64,000 nt of DNA from JAWLHJ01 sp039587535. GTDB taxonomy: Bacteria > Gemmatimonadota > Gemmatimonadetes > Longimicrobiales > Gaopeijiaceae. The notes below the pieces were generated by a model. It worked only from the letters and a program-made list of their open reading frames with translations. It made no database searches and was not told the DNA's origin. The position numbers were made by a program, and so were the translations under genes. This document shows positions 52,028 to 61,762 of the stretch, piece by piece; positions within the stretch are counted from its first letter, which is position 1, and every line of letters starts with the position of its first letter. Location: the NCBI GenBank assembly GCA_039587535.1, contig JBDHIF010000011.1:5589-69588 (forward strand). The letters are read 5' to 3'.

Positions 52028-53218
52028 ATGACTCCCTCACTCGGCACCCGAATCCGACCGGGCCTCGTGGCTCTGACGCTCGTCCTCGGGATGCTGTCGA
52101 CTTCCAAGCAGGACGTCACGGCCCAGGCCCCGACGGCCGCGGACTCGGCGGCTGTCCTGCTACAGACCGCACGTGACTTCGAAGCCTCCGGCCGGGGTGA
52201 GGTCGCGGAGGCCCTGTATGCCTATATCGCCGAGCGCTTCAGCCAGACCTCGGCGGCGGCGGGTGCCCGTGCGGCCCTGGAGCGGTGGCAGGCGCAGCGC
52301 CCCCGTGAGAGTGGTCGGGTGGAGCTTCAGGTCTGGGGCACGCTCTACGGGCTCTGGCTCGGTCTGGCCGTGCCCACGGCGCTCGGTGCCGACGACACAG
52401 AGGCATACGGTGCGGGTATCCTACTCGGCGCTCCGGCTGGATTCCTCGCGGCGCGAGCCATGACGCGGACTCGAAGGCTCACGGAAGGCCAAACGCGGGC
52501 GATCACATGGGGCGGGACCTGGGGCACGTTCCAGGGGCTGGGATGGAGCCAGGTCCTGGACCTCGGCGAGGACCTCGTGTGCGTGGAGGACTTCTGCTAC
52601 ACGCAGGGTGACCAAACGGAGGAGCAATTCGCTTCCATGGTCATCGGTGGGCTGGCCGGGGTCGTGGTCGGAGGTCTTCTTTCCCGTCGAGGGATCGATC
52701 CTGGCGTGGCGACCGGTGCTCACTACGGATCGGTGCTCGGCACTTGGTTGGGCGTCGCCGGCGCGATCGTGGGTGGCATGGAGGACGACGACGACGTCTG
52801 GACGTCGACCCTGCTCGTGGGGAACGCGGGGCTGGTCGGCGGCGCGTGGGCGGCCGACCATTTCGGTTGGAGCCGGAACCGCGTGCGACTGATGGGGCTG
52901 GGCGCTCTCTTGGGTGGCCTGGCAGGTGTCGGCATCGATCTCCTGGTCCAACCCGATGATGAGGAGGCCGTGTTCGGGATCCCCCTTGCCACGAGCGTCG
53001 CGGGTCTCGGGGCCGGGATCTACCTGACCAGGAACTACGATCAGGGCCCGGGAACGGGGCCAGGCGGGATGGACGCACTCCTGAGCTTCCGCCGAGGGGG
53101 AGGGTGGGGCAGCGGAATCCCGGTGCCGGTGCCCACGCTCCTCCGGGTGCCCGACGGGACCGGTCGGGATCGGTTGAGCCCGGGTCTGCGCTTCACGCTG
53201 TTCACGGGGCGCTTCTGA
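52028..53218 (+). CDS. Glycine-rich membrane protein, unknown function
   Basis: The 396-aa protein has a signal peptide (LVALTLVLGMLSTSKQDVTAQ), a short helical part with a TPR-like stretch (DFEASGRGEVAEALYAYIAERF) and at least five Gly/Ala-rich hydrophobic segments (GTLYGLWLGLAVPTALG, SMVIGGLAGVVVGGLLS, GSVLGTWLGVAGAIVGGM). The repeats suggest an integral-membrane or glycine-zipper assembly. The ATG at 52028 is used because the frame upstream has no signal peptide or start context. The family is not recognised. Confidence 0.65.
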   Translation: MTPSLGTRIRPGLVALTLVLGMLSTSKQDVTAQAPTAADSAAVLLQTARDFEASGRGEVAEALYAYIAERFSQTSAAAGARAALERWQAQRPRESGRVELQVWGTLYGLWLGLAVPTALGADDTEAYGAGILLGAPAGFLAARAMTRTRRLTEGQTRAITWGGTWGTFQGLGWSQVLDLGEDLVCVEDFCYTQGDQTEEQFASMVIGGLAGVVVGGLLSRRGIDPGVATGAHYGSVLGTWLGVAGAIVGGMEDDDDVWTSTLLVGNAGLVGGAWAADHFGWSRNRVRLMGLGALLGGLAGVGIDLLVQPDDEEAVFGIPLATSVAGLGAGIYLTRNYDQGPGTGPGGMDALLSFRRGGGWGSGIPVPVPTLLRVPDGTGRDRLSPGLRFTLFTGRF

Positions 53219-53271
53219 GCGCTCCCCGGAGCGGGGGATCGCTCAAGGAAGCGGAGTCACTCGGCGACCGC

Positions 53272-54174
53272 TCAAAGGTCCTGCGACAAGGCTTCGATGA
53301 GGGGGCGGTATCCCTCGCGGAAGGTCGGAAACGCGAACCGGAACCCCGACGCTACCAGGCGATCGCTGGAACACCGTTTGTTGGATCGGCTCTTGGATCC
53401 AGTCGGTCGGCTGTCCGGGGCCCCTGCGTTTTCTGAGCCGGCGCAGGGATCCGGCGCACCCAACTGCTCGGCCACCCAGCCGTAAACCTCCCTCAACTGT
53501 GCCGGATCACGGTCCACTCCGAGGTAGAGTCGAGCGGGGTCCTCGAGGTTGAGGAGGTGCCGCGTCGCGCCGGCAGCGTCGTCTCGATGAATGCGGTTTC
53601 CGTATCGGTCCGGCTCCGGGCACCGGGCCGATCCGTCCGCGATCCGTCGCACTGTGCGGTCCCGGCCGGGTCCATAGATTCCGCCGAGTCGCAGGACTAC
53701 ACCGGTGCCCTCGAAGGCGTGGACCAGGGATTCACCCGCCAGCAGGGCGGCCCCTGTCTCGCCGGCGGGCTCCGGCGGTGTGCCCTCGTCGACGCGCGCT
53801 CCGTCGGTTTGGCCGAACGCCCCCGTGCTGGAGACGAGAACGAGGCGGCCGCGGAACGGATCTTCACCGGAGCCGGTGGCTCGGATGACGTTACGCAGCC
53901 CGTCTACGTACGCGTTTCGATATGCCGTGCCGCTCCGCTCCGCCGGTGAGACGGCGTAGACGACGGCATCGACCCGGGGAGGTAGTCGATCGAGGGTCGC
54001 CTGAACCAGGACGTCACCGGCCAGCGGCTCGACGCCCTCGGGCAGCCCGGTCGGATGACGCTTGAGCCCTGTGACCCGGTGGCCATCGGCCACGAGCAGG
54101 CGTGCGAGGGCCTGTCCCACGTACCCGCAGCCCACCACGAGCACGTGGCCACGATATCGGTCCTTCGGCGTCAT
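53272..54174 (-). CDS. NAD-dependent epimerase/dehydratase-like (SDR) protein
   Basis: The 300-aa protein has a Rossmann NAD-binding motif (GHVLVVGCGYVGQALARLL), LVLVSSTGAFGQTDG around the SDR catalytic Ser region and GVVLRLGGIYGPGRD with the Y-x-x-x-K-like segment replaced, as in atypical extended SDRs similar to YeeZ. It probably modifies a nucleotide sugar or reduces a keto group; the substrate is unknown. The ATG at 54174 overlaps the UspA stop (ATGA), so the two are translated together. Confidence 0.8.
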   Translation of the reverse strand: MTPKDRYRGHVLVVGCGYVGQALARLLVADGHRVTGLKRHPTGLPEGVEPLAGDVLVQATLDRLPPRVDAVVYAVSPAERSGTAYRNAYVDGLRNVIRATGSGEDPFRGRLVLVSSTGAFGQTDGARVDEGTPPEPAGETGAALLAGESLVHAFEGTGVVLRLGGIYGPGRDRTVRRIADGSARCPEPDRYGNRIHRDDAAGATRHLLNLEDPARLYLGVDRDPAQLREVYGWVAEQLGAPDPCAGSENAGAPDSRPTGSKSRSNKRCSSDRLVASGFRFAFPTFREGYRPLIEALSQDL

Positions 54175-55058
54175 TCCTGCTTCGGCGGAGGGATCACGAA
54201 GACCGGGCACTTCGAAGCCTCGATGACCCGGCGGGAGACGCTGCCCACCATCATGGCCTGTCCGTGGGTCGTGCCGCGGCTGCCGATGACGATGAGCTCT
54301 GGCTCGAGAGCCTCCGCTGCTCCTACGATCACCTCCTCGGCCCGGCCGTATTCGGTGCGCGCGTCGAAACGCGACGAGGACAGTCCGGCTTTCTCCATGG
54401 CTCCGCGGACCCGCTCTCCGGCGCGCTCTTCCACCTTCGCCCGGGCACGCTCGTACTCCTCGGAAGAGCCGAAGAGGGCCTGGTCGACCGGGATACCTGG
54501 TGGCTCCACCGCGTGGACGACACGACCGGTGGCGCCGAAGTGCTCGGCCAGCGCGCGGGCCCATGACAGGACTTCCGGAGCGCTATCGGATTCGTCCACC
54601 GCCGCGAGGATCTTTCTCGGCGGGTGGTCCCTGAGCTCGTGTGCGATCAGCACCGGGATCGAGGCTTGTCCGAGGAGCGTCGAGTTCACGCGCCCCAGGA
54701 GCCCTCCCGCCACAACCTCTTGATGGGCGCCCACGGCGATCGCGTCGACATTCAGCTCGGACGCCAGCCGGGCAAGCTCGACGCCAGCCGGGCCGTCCGA
54801 GAAGCGCACCTCCACCCGGTCCGGGCCATACGCATTCCTGAGCTCTGCCAGCCGCGCTCCGATCTCTCTCCGAATCTCCTCGGTTTTCCGCTCTGCCAGC
54901 GAAGGCGAGAAGAAGTTCAGGATCCGCCGGGTGTCCAGAGCATGAGCCAGGATGAGACGAGCTTCCGGAGCGAAGGCTCGGGCCGTCCAGGCTGCGCCCG
55001 CCACCGACGAAGGCGTCAGGTCGATGCCGATGAGGATCGTGTCGAGCTTGTGCGTCAT
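54171..55058 (-). CDS. Tandem universal stress protein (UspA)
   Basis: The 295-aa protein contains two Usp domains (about residues 4-138 and 142-293). Each starts with a strand such as TILIGIDLTPSSVAG or PRKILAAVDESDSAPEVL and ends in a nucleotide-binding glycine region; the second domain has VIGSRGTTHGQAMMVGSVSRRV. UspA proteins respond to stress and starvation, often through ATP binding. The start is the ATG at 55058 (MTHKLDTILIGID); the frame upstream is not Usp-like. It is coupled by overlap to the SDR gene. Confidence 0.88.
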   Translation of the reverse strand: MTHKLDTILIGIDLTPSSVAGAAWTARAFAPEARLILAHALDTRRILNFFSPSLAERKTEEIRREIGARLAELRNAYGPDRVEVRFSDGPAGVELARLASELNVDAIAVGAHQEVVAGGLLGRVNSTLLGQASIPVLIAHELRDHPPRKILAAVDESDSAPEVLSWARALAEHFGATGRVVHAVEPPGIPVDQALFGSSEEYERARAKVEERAGERVRGAMEKAGLSSSRFDARTEYGRAEEVIVGAAEALEPELIVIGSRGTTHGQAMMVGSVSRRVIEASKCPVFVIPPPKQE

Positions 55059-55154
55059 GGCGGGTACTCGGAGAAGGGGCGGGTGCAACGTGCTCACTAC
55101 CGGGCCTGGAGGCACGGGTTCCTACGTCCAACGATATTGGCGGGCTGCCCCACG

Positions 55155-56000
55155 TCAGGGGGCTCCCACGAGGAGCTCCGTCAGGCGAGGTAGCGCCCGC
55201 CCGAGCTGCTCTTCGATCTTGCACGTGGCGTCCTCGTCGCCACGCGTCGGCCCCACGTTTACGATCGCCACCGGCTTTCCTTCGTCCCGGGCTCGGAGCA
55301 CGAACCGGCGTCCGGAAAAGACCGTCAGTGAGGACCCGACCACCAGCAGTAGCTCACCTCGGTCGAAGATGGACCAGGCCCTCGTGAGTCGATTTTTCGG
55401 AACGTTCTCACCGAAGAATACCACGTGGGGCTTCAAGATGCCGCCGCAGGATCGGCATGGCGCCACGCGGAATCCCTCCTCGCTGCCGTCGGGGAGCTCG
55501 GCGTCACCGTCGGCGACGTAGTGGCCGGCGGTCGCGGCGAAGTCGGGGTTGAGCTTACGGAGCCGGTCCTGGACGAGGTCTCGCTCCTCGATGCGACCAC
55601 AGGACATGCACACGACCTTGGAGAGGCGGCCGTGGAGGTCCACCACGGAGCGACTCCCGGCCGCCTGATGGAGCTCGTCGACGTTCTGGGTGATGACGCC
55701 CTTGACGACGCCAGCGCGTTCCAGGCTGGCCAGTGCGTTGTGGGCCGCATTGGGTCGCGAGCGTGCGAAGCGGGGCCATCCGACCATGCTGCGTGCCCAG
55801 TACCTGGCCCGGGACGCCTCGCTCGCCATGAATTCCTGAAAGCGGATCGGCTCTCGTCCCTTGCGCAGCGATCCGCCGGGCCCCCGATAGTCGGGGATCC
55901 CCGACTCGGTGCTGCATCCCGCCCCCGACAGCACCACCGCCGTGTGTCGACGTAGGAGCTCTACCAGCTGCTCCGGCGTCCGCTTGGTATGGGTGGTCAT
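55155..56000 (-). CDS. Sir2-family NAD-dependent protein deacylase
   Basis: The 281-aa sirtuin uses NAD to remove acyl groups from lysine and releases ADP-ribose esters. It shows VVLSGAGCSTESGIPDYRG (NAD site), TQNVDELHQAAG, the catalytic histidine His123 (DLHGRLSKVVC), the four zinc cysteines (Cys131, Cys134, Cys182, Cys185) and VVFFGENVPK. The DYRG pattern is closer to SIRT4-like class II sirtuins than to CobB. ATG 56000 (MTTHTKRTPE) is preferred over an in-frame start seven codons upstream. It lies about 100 nt from the UspA gene. Confidence 0.93.
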   Translation of the reverse strand: MTTHTKRTPEQLVELLRRHTAVVLSGAGCSTESGIPDYRGPGGSLRKGREPIRFQEFMASEASRARYWARSMVGWPRFARSRPNAAHNALASLERAGVVKGVITQNVDELHQAAGSRSVVDLHGRLSKVVCMSCGRIEERDLVQDRLRKLNPDFAATAGHYVADGDAELPDGSEEGFRVAPCRSCGGILKPHVVFFGENVPKNRLTRAWSIFDRGELLLVVGSSLTVFSGRRFVLRARDEGKPVAIVNVGPTRGDEDATCKIEEQLGRALPRLTELLVGAP

Positions 56001-56337
56001 GACTCTCCCCGGGCGTTCCATGTGCGTAGGACCGTGAGCCGGCGCCCCTGTCTCGCGGCCCCCGGTCGTACGGGGAGCCCGCGATCGAGCAAGTCGTCCA
56101 GCTCCAACCTGGCCGTCATACCCCGCGGGGATCCACGCCCGCCCGCCACTCAGAGCCCCGATCCGGTTGCTGGACCCGGGCTGCCGACCGTCCGGCGGAC
56201 GCCCTCACGAGCGTCGCGACGACCAGGAGGTCGAGGGGCGACATCGCCGCCGATCGGCCTCCCCGTTGAATTCGGTGGGATTGAAGGTGAGCTTGAGCAT
56301 CTCCGGAGCCTGAACGGCGAGTCACGAGAGCAAACGA
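56001..56337. other. Intergenic region without features
   Basis: About 340 nt between the divergent sirtuin and aminotransferase genes. A long minus-strand frame crosses it but looks like a GC-rich shadow of the aminotransferase. I see no RNA gene, repeat or clear promoter consensus; a TTGAAT/TTGAAG cluster near 56270-56290 could be part of a promoter. Confidence 0.4.
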
Positions 56338-57636
56338 ATGCGTCGGAATATTCTGCACGTCGGTGCAGCCAATCTGAAGTATGAGATCCGCGAGATCGTC
56401 ACCGCGGCCCATGAAGTCGAGGCCCTCGGACTCGAGATGACCTGGGAGAACATCGGGGATCCTGTGCACAAGGGCGAGATCCCTCCCCAGTGGATTCGCA
56501 ACATCGTTTCGGACCTCGTGCACGAGCAGGAGTCCTGGGGCTACTGTGACACGCAGGGCGTTCCCGAAGTCCGAGCCTTCCTGGCCGACGAGGTGAATCG
56601 TCGTGACGGGGTCCAGGTCACGGCCGATGAGATCATGTTCTTCAACGGCCTCGGCGACGCGATCGCCAAGGTCTACGGGTTCATGCGGCGTGAGGCACGG
56701 ATCCTCGGACCCTCGCCGGCTTACTCCACGCACTCATCAGCGGAAGCCGCCCACTCCGGCTACAACCACGTCACCTATTCGCTGGACCCGGAGACGGGTT
56801 GGATGCCCGATGTCGAGGACATCCGGAACAAGGTCCGGTACAACGATTCCATCGCCGGAATCCTGCTCCTGTCGCCTGACAATCCGACGGGGGCCGTTTA
56901 TCCCCGCGAGATCCTGGAGGAGATCGCAGCCATCGCGGAAGAGCACGACATCTTCATCATCACCGACGAGATCTACGCGAACATCGTCTACAACGGACAG
57001 CCCGTGCTCCACATGAGTGAGTGGATCGGGAATGTGCCCGGCATCGCCATGAGGGGGATCAGCAAGGAGTACCCCTGGCCAGGCGCCCGTTGCGGTTGGC
57101 TCGAGATACTCAACAAGAATAGCGATCCGGTGTTCGCGCAGTATGTGGACAGCCTCCTGGCGGCGAAGCGGCTCGAGGTCTCCTCGACCACGCTGCCTCA
57201 GCTCTCCATCCCCCGGGTCATGGGCGATCCCCGCTATCAGGAGCACCTCGAGCGTCGTCGTCTCATGTTCTCAGATCGAGCCGATGAGATGATGGCGGCG
57301 TTCGAGGGGTGTAGCCACGTGACCGTGAACAAGCCCGGTGGGGCGTTCTACTTCACCGTGCGGTTCGACGACGGCGTGCTCAACGGCGCTCAGACCCTAC
57401 CCATCGATGACCCGCAGATCCGACGCGCGGTAGAGCGCCTGGTGGAAGGGGTCGAGCCGGACAAGCGGTTCGTCTACTACCTGATGGGTGCCACCGGGAT
57501 CGTCGTGGTACCGCTCACGGGCTTCCAGAGCGATCACCACGGGTTCCGGGCCACGCTGCTCGAGACGGATGACGATCGTCGCTCCTGGGTGTTCCGTTCC
57601 CTTCGCGAGGCCGTCGACCAGTACGTCGGGAGCTGA
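56338..57636 (+). CDS. Class I/II pyridoxal-phosphate aminotransferase
   Basis: The 432-aa enzyme has the fold-type I signature: the N-terminal WENIGDPVHKGEIPP, SPDNPTGAVYPREIL (Asn182), IITDEIYANIVY (Asp210), the PLP lysine Lys243 in MRGISKEYPWPGAR and a substrate-side arginine near the C-terminus. It resembles alanine aminotransferase-type enzymes; the exact substrate pair is unknown. The ATG at 56338 is the only plausible start near the conserved N-terminus. It appears monocistronic. Confidence 0.9.
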   Translation: MRRNILHVGAANLKYEIREIVTAAHEVEALGLEMTWENIGDPVHKGEIPPQWIRNIVSDLVHEQESWGYCDTQGVPEVRAFLADEVNRRDGVQVTADEIMFFNGLGDAIAKVYGFMRREARILGPSPAYSTHSSAEAAHSGYNHVTYSLDPETGWMPDVEDIRNKVRYNDSIAGILLLSPDNPTGAVYPREILEEIAAIAEEHDIFIITDEIYANIVYNGQPVLHMSEWIGNVPGIAMRGISKEYPWPGARCGWLEILNKNSDPVFAQYVDSLLAAKRLEVSSTTLPQLSIPRVMGDPRYQEHLERRRLMFSDRADEMMAAFEGCSHVTVNKPGGAFYFTVRFDDGVLNGAQTLPIDDPQIRRAVERLVEGVEPDKRFVYYLMGATGIVVVPLTGFQSDHHGFRATLLETDDDRRSWVFRSLREAVDQYVGS

Positions 57637-57669
57637 CATCCCGACCGACCGAGCTCGGACCGCTGGGTT

Positions 57670-58101
57670 TCAGCGCTCTGCCGCGATGGTGAGCTTGAAC
57701 CCGTCCGGATCGATGACGGTGAAGGCCCTGGCGCCCCAGGGCATGTCGGTGGGGCCCTCGTGGAGCTCCACGCCACGTTCTCGGACGTACCCCGCCAGGA
57801 CATCCACGTCTTGCGCGGTGCTCAGGTGCAGCCGGAAGCCCCGGCCTTTGATCCTGTCGGAGCCGGCCTTGCCGTCGTCCTCGGACAGAAGGAGCGTGAC
57901 CGACCCGGCGACCAGCGCGGCTCCTACGCGGCGCCCCTCATGTTCCCAGATCTCGTCGACGACGAAGCCCATGACGTCGCGGTAGAACTTCAGGCTCTCG
58001 TCTACGTCGCTCACCGTGAAGGAGGGCGTGACGCGGCGCAGCCGGAGGGTCTCCGGAGAGCTCCGCTGCTTTAGCTCATGGGCCGGAACCTGGTCGGACA
58101 T
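57670..58101 (-). CDS. VOC-family (glyoxalase-like) protein
   Basis: The 143-aa protein shows the VOC fold of bleomycin-resistance/glyoxalase I type: RRVTPSFTVSDVDESLKFYRDVMGF, VAGSVTLLLSEDDG and a C-terminal GARAFTVIDPDGFKLTIA with the conserved DPDG. It may act in dioxygenase-like, isomerase or antibiotic-binding roles; the function is not predictable. The start is ATG 58101 (MSDQVPAHE). It faces the aminotransferase convergently. Confidence 0.85.
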   Translation of the reverse strand: MSDQVPAHELKQRSSPETLRLRRVTPSFTVSDVDESLKFYRDVMGFVVDEIWEHEGRRVGAALVAGSVTLLLSEDDGKAGSDRIKGRGFRLHLSTAQDVDVLAGYVRERGVELHEGPTDMPWGARAFTVIDPDGFKLTIAAER

Positions 58102-58209
58102 GCTAACCTCCTCGGTTGGATCGGGCCGGTTCCCGAGCGAAACATACGGCGCAGCGTCTGTTCGTGCTCCTGGCCGCATCCACCCAGCTGTGGTCGCGCG
58201 TCCACGGGG

Positions 58210-59385
58210 TCAGGGAAGGGGACGGACTTCGGCGCCATGGCTGAGCGTCGCGGGAGGGAAGAGCACGACCTGGTCTCCCTCGACGAGGCCTTCGACGACC
58301 TCGGCGCGTTCGGCGTTTCGCAACCCGAGTGTGACCTCCCGGCGCACGGCCCGGCCGTTCACCACCGCGTAGACGGCCCATGCTCCGTCCGAGCGGAACA
58401 GGCCGGACGTGGGCACAGCGAGGACGTCGGATGCGCGCGAAGTGACGATCTCTCCGGCCACGCGATAGCCGGTGCCCAGCGCCGAAGGGATGTGCGAGAG
58501 ATCACCGACGACGTCCACGCGCTGCTCTTCCACGCCGAGTGCTGACACTCGGGTGTACCCCGCTCGAGTCACGGTGCGGACCGTCCCCTCGAGGACACCG
58601 TCGCCACCCCATTCCGTGATCCGGATCTCCTGTCCCGACTCGATACGGACCGCGTCCTGGGACAGAACGTCGAAGACCACTTCCAGGCCGCCGACGTCAG
58701 CCATCTCCATCAGCGGGGTGCCGGCGGGGACCACCCTCGCGCTTCGGTCGGGGATCCTGAGGATCCGCCCCGCGACGGGTGCCGTGACCGCCACGGCCGG
58801 CCCGCTCGACGCGTCGCCCGATGCACCCATCACTCGGGCCTCGGCGGCGGCGAGGTTGGCGGACGCCGCCTCCAAGGCGGCTTCGGCGGAGGCCCGGGTC
58901 CGCTCCGCCAAGGCTGCCTGGGTACGCGCCTGCTCGATGACTTCGCGGCTCAGGGAACCTTCTTCGGCGAGGGCAGTCCTTCGCTCCGCTTCGCGTCGCG
59001 CCTGCTCGGCCTGGACCGCAGCCCGGGCGAGGGAGGCTTCCGCCTCGACGCGCATCGCGCGAGCTGCCTCCACGTCCGCCCCCAGCGCAGCGGCTGTGCG
59101 GGGATCCTGAGGACTGGGTAGGATGCGGGCCAGGACCTGCCCCGCGTCCACCTCGTCGCCCTCCTGGACGGGGATTCGGGTCAGCCAACCGGCCACGGGA
59201 GCGGTTACGGTGTATGGGTCTCGGGCGCGGGTTCGGCCCTCGGCCGTCACCGACACGCTGAGCGTGTCGGTGACCGTGGTCGCTACGCGAACAGGCTCCC
59301 CGCCGTCGCTGAGCGCGACCCAGAGGACGACTGCGACGAGCAGGAGGGCGGCTCCTCCCACCCCTCGCTTTTTGTCGAGCTTCAT
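58210..59385 (-). CDS. HlyD-family periplasmic adaptor subunit
   Basis: The 391-aa protein has an N-terminal membrane anchor (about residues 10-25; GGAALLLVAVVLWVALS), a lipoyl-like half (VTAPVAGWLTRIPVQEGDEVDAGQVLARI), a long coiled coil (about 95-185, Ala/Glu/Arg-rich), the second lipoyl half (VTAPVAGRILRIPDRSARVVPAGTPL) and beta-barrel domains. It links an inner-membrane transporter to an outer-membrane channel in export systems. It follows the permease gene by 4 nt, completing an ABC-type MacAB-like exporter. Confidence 0.93.
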   Translation of the reverse strand: MKLDKKRGVGGAALLLVAVVLWVALSDGGEPVRVATTVTDTLSVSVTAEGRTRARDPYTVTAPVAGWLTRIPVQEGDEVDAGQVLARILPSPQDPRTAAALGADVEAARAMRVEAEASLARAAVQAEQARREAERRTALAEEGSLSREVIEQARTQAALAERTRASAEAALEAASANLAAAEARVMGASGDASSGPAVAVTAPVAGRILRIPDRSARVVPAGTPLMEMADVGGLEVVFDVLSQDAVRIESGQEIRITEWGGDGVLEGTVRTVTRAGYTRVSALGVEEQRVDVVGDLSHIPSALGTGYRVAGEIVTSRASDVLAVPTSGLFRSDGAWAVYAVVNGRAVRREVTLGLRNAERAEVVEGLVEGDQVVLFPPATLSHGAEVRPLP

Positions 59386-59389
59386 ACGA

Positions 59390-61762
59390 CTACTCCCGCG
59401 TCTTCAGAACGGAGATCAGGTCGATACGGTCCAGACGGCGTCGGACGAGCCAAGCGCTCACCCCGGCGGACACCAGCGTGGCGGCCCCCGCAAGAACATA
59501 GGTGCGCGGGCTGACCACCAGCGGAATTCGATAGGTTTCGGAATCCATCGCTGCAACCACTCCCGCGGCCATGCCATACCCCAGGGCGCACCCCAGCGGT
59601 ATGGCCAGCAGTGTGATAACGGCCTGTTCGCCGAGGAGGAGGCGCGCCACTTCCCGTCGCGTGAACCCGAGCACGCGGAGCGAGGCGAGCTCTCTGCCGC
59701 GCTCAGAGAGCGCGATCCGGGTTCCGTTGTAGATCACGGCCACGGAGATGATGCTGGCAAAGCCCAGCATGAACGCCACGCTCACCATGAGCGACCCCTC
59801 CAGGCGCTCCTGGAACGACGCCAACATGGTGGCCGGCGAAGCGACGCTCGCCACCGAGGGCGTGTTCTTCAGGCGCTCGTTCAGGTCGCCTTGGAAACGC
59901 TCGTCCACGGTAAGGTATGCCCCGGATCTCACCGGTCCGTCTCCGGTTAGGCGCTCCAAGACCTCGAGGGTCACGTAGGCCGAGGTGCCCAGGAAGTCGT
60001 CCACCAGCCCGGCCACGCGGAGCGGCCCCTCGGCGCGGCTCCCACCCAACACCTCTGCCCAAAGCGTATCTCCTGGAGCTACCCCCAGGGTCTCCGCCAG
60101 AAATGCGCTCATGAGCACGCCCTCTAGAGGCAAAGGATGACGTCGGGTGTCGCTCCCGACGATCTGCCGAAGCGTGCCGTCCGGGTGCAGCCCCGTCAGG
60201 GACACCTCTCTCGAGCGGTGCTGGTGGGTCAGGCGGACGGGCACGCCGTGGAAGGGCTCGCCTCGCAGCACGCCCTCCATGTTCCGCAGATCGAGAATGG
60301 CGCCCCGTTCCACGGGCCGATTGAACGCGACCGAGAGATCTTCGCGCTGGGCCACGGCGAACTGAAGCTCCATCAACCGGTTGACCCCGTCGAACAGGAA
60401 CGCGCCGACCACGAGAATGGAGGCGGAGAAGGCCACGCCCAGGACGGATGCGCCGGCCCTGAGCGGTCGGCGCTCGAGGTTCCTGAGGACGAGCCGCCCC
60501 TCCGTGGGGAGGACGTTGCCAAGTCCAGCACGCTCCAGCCATCCCGGCTTGAATCGGGGCGGAGGTTCGGGTCGCATGGCCTCGGCGGGCGTGAGCCGCG
60601 TGGCGCGGACCACCGCCGTCCAGGCGCCGCCCACGGCTGCCGACAGACTCACCAGCGTCGCCAGGAGGATAAGCGTTCCAGACAAGCGATACTCGAGCTC
60701 GGGAAAACGGAAATATTCGGCGTACAAGTCCACCATGGCGCGTCCGGACCACGCGCCGAAGGCGGCACCCAGAATCGTTCCCACGCCGACCGCCACCAGT
60801 GCGTAGCTCATGTAGTGCCGGGCGATCTCCTCGCGGGTGTATCCGAAGGCCTTGAGCGTGCCGATCTCCGTACGCTGGGTGGAGATCAGCCTGGCCAGCA
60901 CGATGTTCAGCAGGAATGCTGCGACTCCGAGGAAGACCGCGGGGATCAGCGTGCCCGTGGTCCTATTCTGGGCCAGCTCGTCCTCGAGGATCCTGTAGGA
61001 GAGCTGCCTGTCGCGTCCGTAAGCACCCATCCCGCCATACGGCTCCAGCACGTCGTTCAACGACTCGATGACCGACTGCTCCACGCCGCCGGGAGCCAAG
61101 CGAATCGCGACGTCGTTGAACGCATCCACGACGTCCAGAGCCGCCTCCAGGGCGGATCGGTTCATCCAGAAGACCGCGTAACGCTCGTCGTCGGGGTAAA
61201 GGGCGCCGGGAGGGACCGAATAGGAGTGTTCCGGAGAGATGGCCGAGCCCACGATGATGACGTCGCTTCTCCGGCCGTTGAGCACGGCCTTGACCGTATC
61301 GCCGAGATTCAAGCCGTTGGTCGTGAGGAAGTTGTCCGCGACCACCGCTTCACTCACCCTCGCGGGATCGGGCGTGCGACCGCTCGTGAGATGGATGCCG
61401 TTGAGGTCGGGTTGGCCGTCTTCCGGCAGGGATATGAAGAGGCCTGTTCCTGGAGCGTCCAGCCAGGGGAGGTCAAGCGTGGCGTACGTCGTGACGCGGG
61501 TCGAGACCACACCGATCCCGGGAATGTCCAGGATCTCCGCCCTCACGCGTTCCGGAGCCCGCTCCAGCGCCGACCACACTTCGGCAAGGCGATAGTCCCG
61601 ATAATATGCGCCTCTGGCATCGATCAGGGCCTCGTACGTGCCACGAAGGGTCACCACGGTCACCATGCCCGTGGCCACCACGAGCCCGATGGAAAGGAGC
61701 TGGGCCCTGAGGCGCCACAGCTCGCGGAACATCTTCCGGTCCAGAGTGCGGCCGAGAATCAC
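59390..61762 (-). CDS. ABC exporter permease with two FtsX domains
   Basis: The 790-aa inner-membrane protein starts with a membrane helix, has a large periplasmic domain (about residues 40-265) and a first FtsX block (LIPAVFLGVAAFLLNIVLARL...). A second periplasmic part precedes a C-terminal FtsX block (VALMLGFASIISVAVIY, LGFTRREVARLLLGEQAVIT). The duplicated FtsX arrangement is typical of MacB-like and LolCE-like permeases that drive export of lipoproteins, peptides or antibiotics. The GTG at 61762 overlaps the ATPase stop (GTGA). The transported compound is unknown. Confidence 0.9.
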   Translation of the reverse strand: MILGRTLDRKMFRELWRLRAQLLSIGLVVATGMVTVVTLRGTYEALIDARGAYYRDYRLAEVWSALERAPERVRAEILDIPGIGVVSTRVTTYATLDLPWLDAPGTGLFISLPEDGQPDLNGIHLTSGRTPDPARVSEAVVADNFLTTNGLNLGDTVKAVLNGRRSDVIIVGSAISPEHSYSVPPGALYPDDERYAVFWMNRSALEAALDVVDAFNDVAIRLAPGGVEQSVIESLNDVLEPYGGMGAYGRDRQLSYRILEDELAQNRTTGTLIPAVFLGVAAFLLNIVLARLISTQRTEIGTLKAFGYTREEIARHYMSYALVAVGVGTILGAAFGAWSGRAMVDLYAEYFRFPELEYRLSGTLILLATLVSLSAAVGGAWTAVVRATRLTPAEAMRPEPPPRFKPGWLERAGLGNVLPTEGRLVLRNLERRPLRAGASVLGVAFSASILVVGAFLFDGVNRLMELQFAVAQREDLSVAFNRPVERGAILDLRNMEGVLRGEPFHGVPVRLTHQHRSREVSLTGLHPDGTLRQIVGSDTRRHPLPLEGVLMSAFLAETLGVAPGDTLWAEVLGGSRAEGPLRVAGLVDDFLGTSAYVTLEVLERLTGDGPVRSGAYLTVDERFQGDLNERLKNTPSVASVASPATMLASFQERLEGSLMVSVAFMLGFASIISVAVIYNGTRIALSERGRELASLRVLGFTRREVARLLLGEQAVITLLAIPLGCALGYGMAAGVVAAMDSETYRIPLVVSPRTYVLAGAATLVSAGVSAWLVRRRLDRIDLISVLKTRE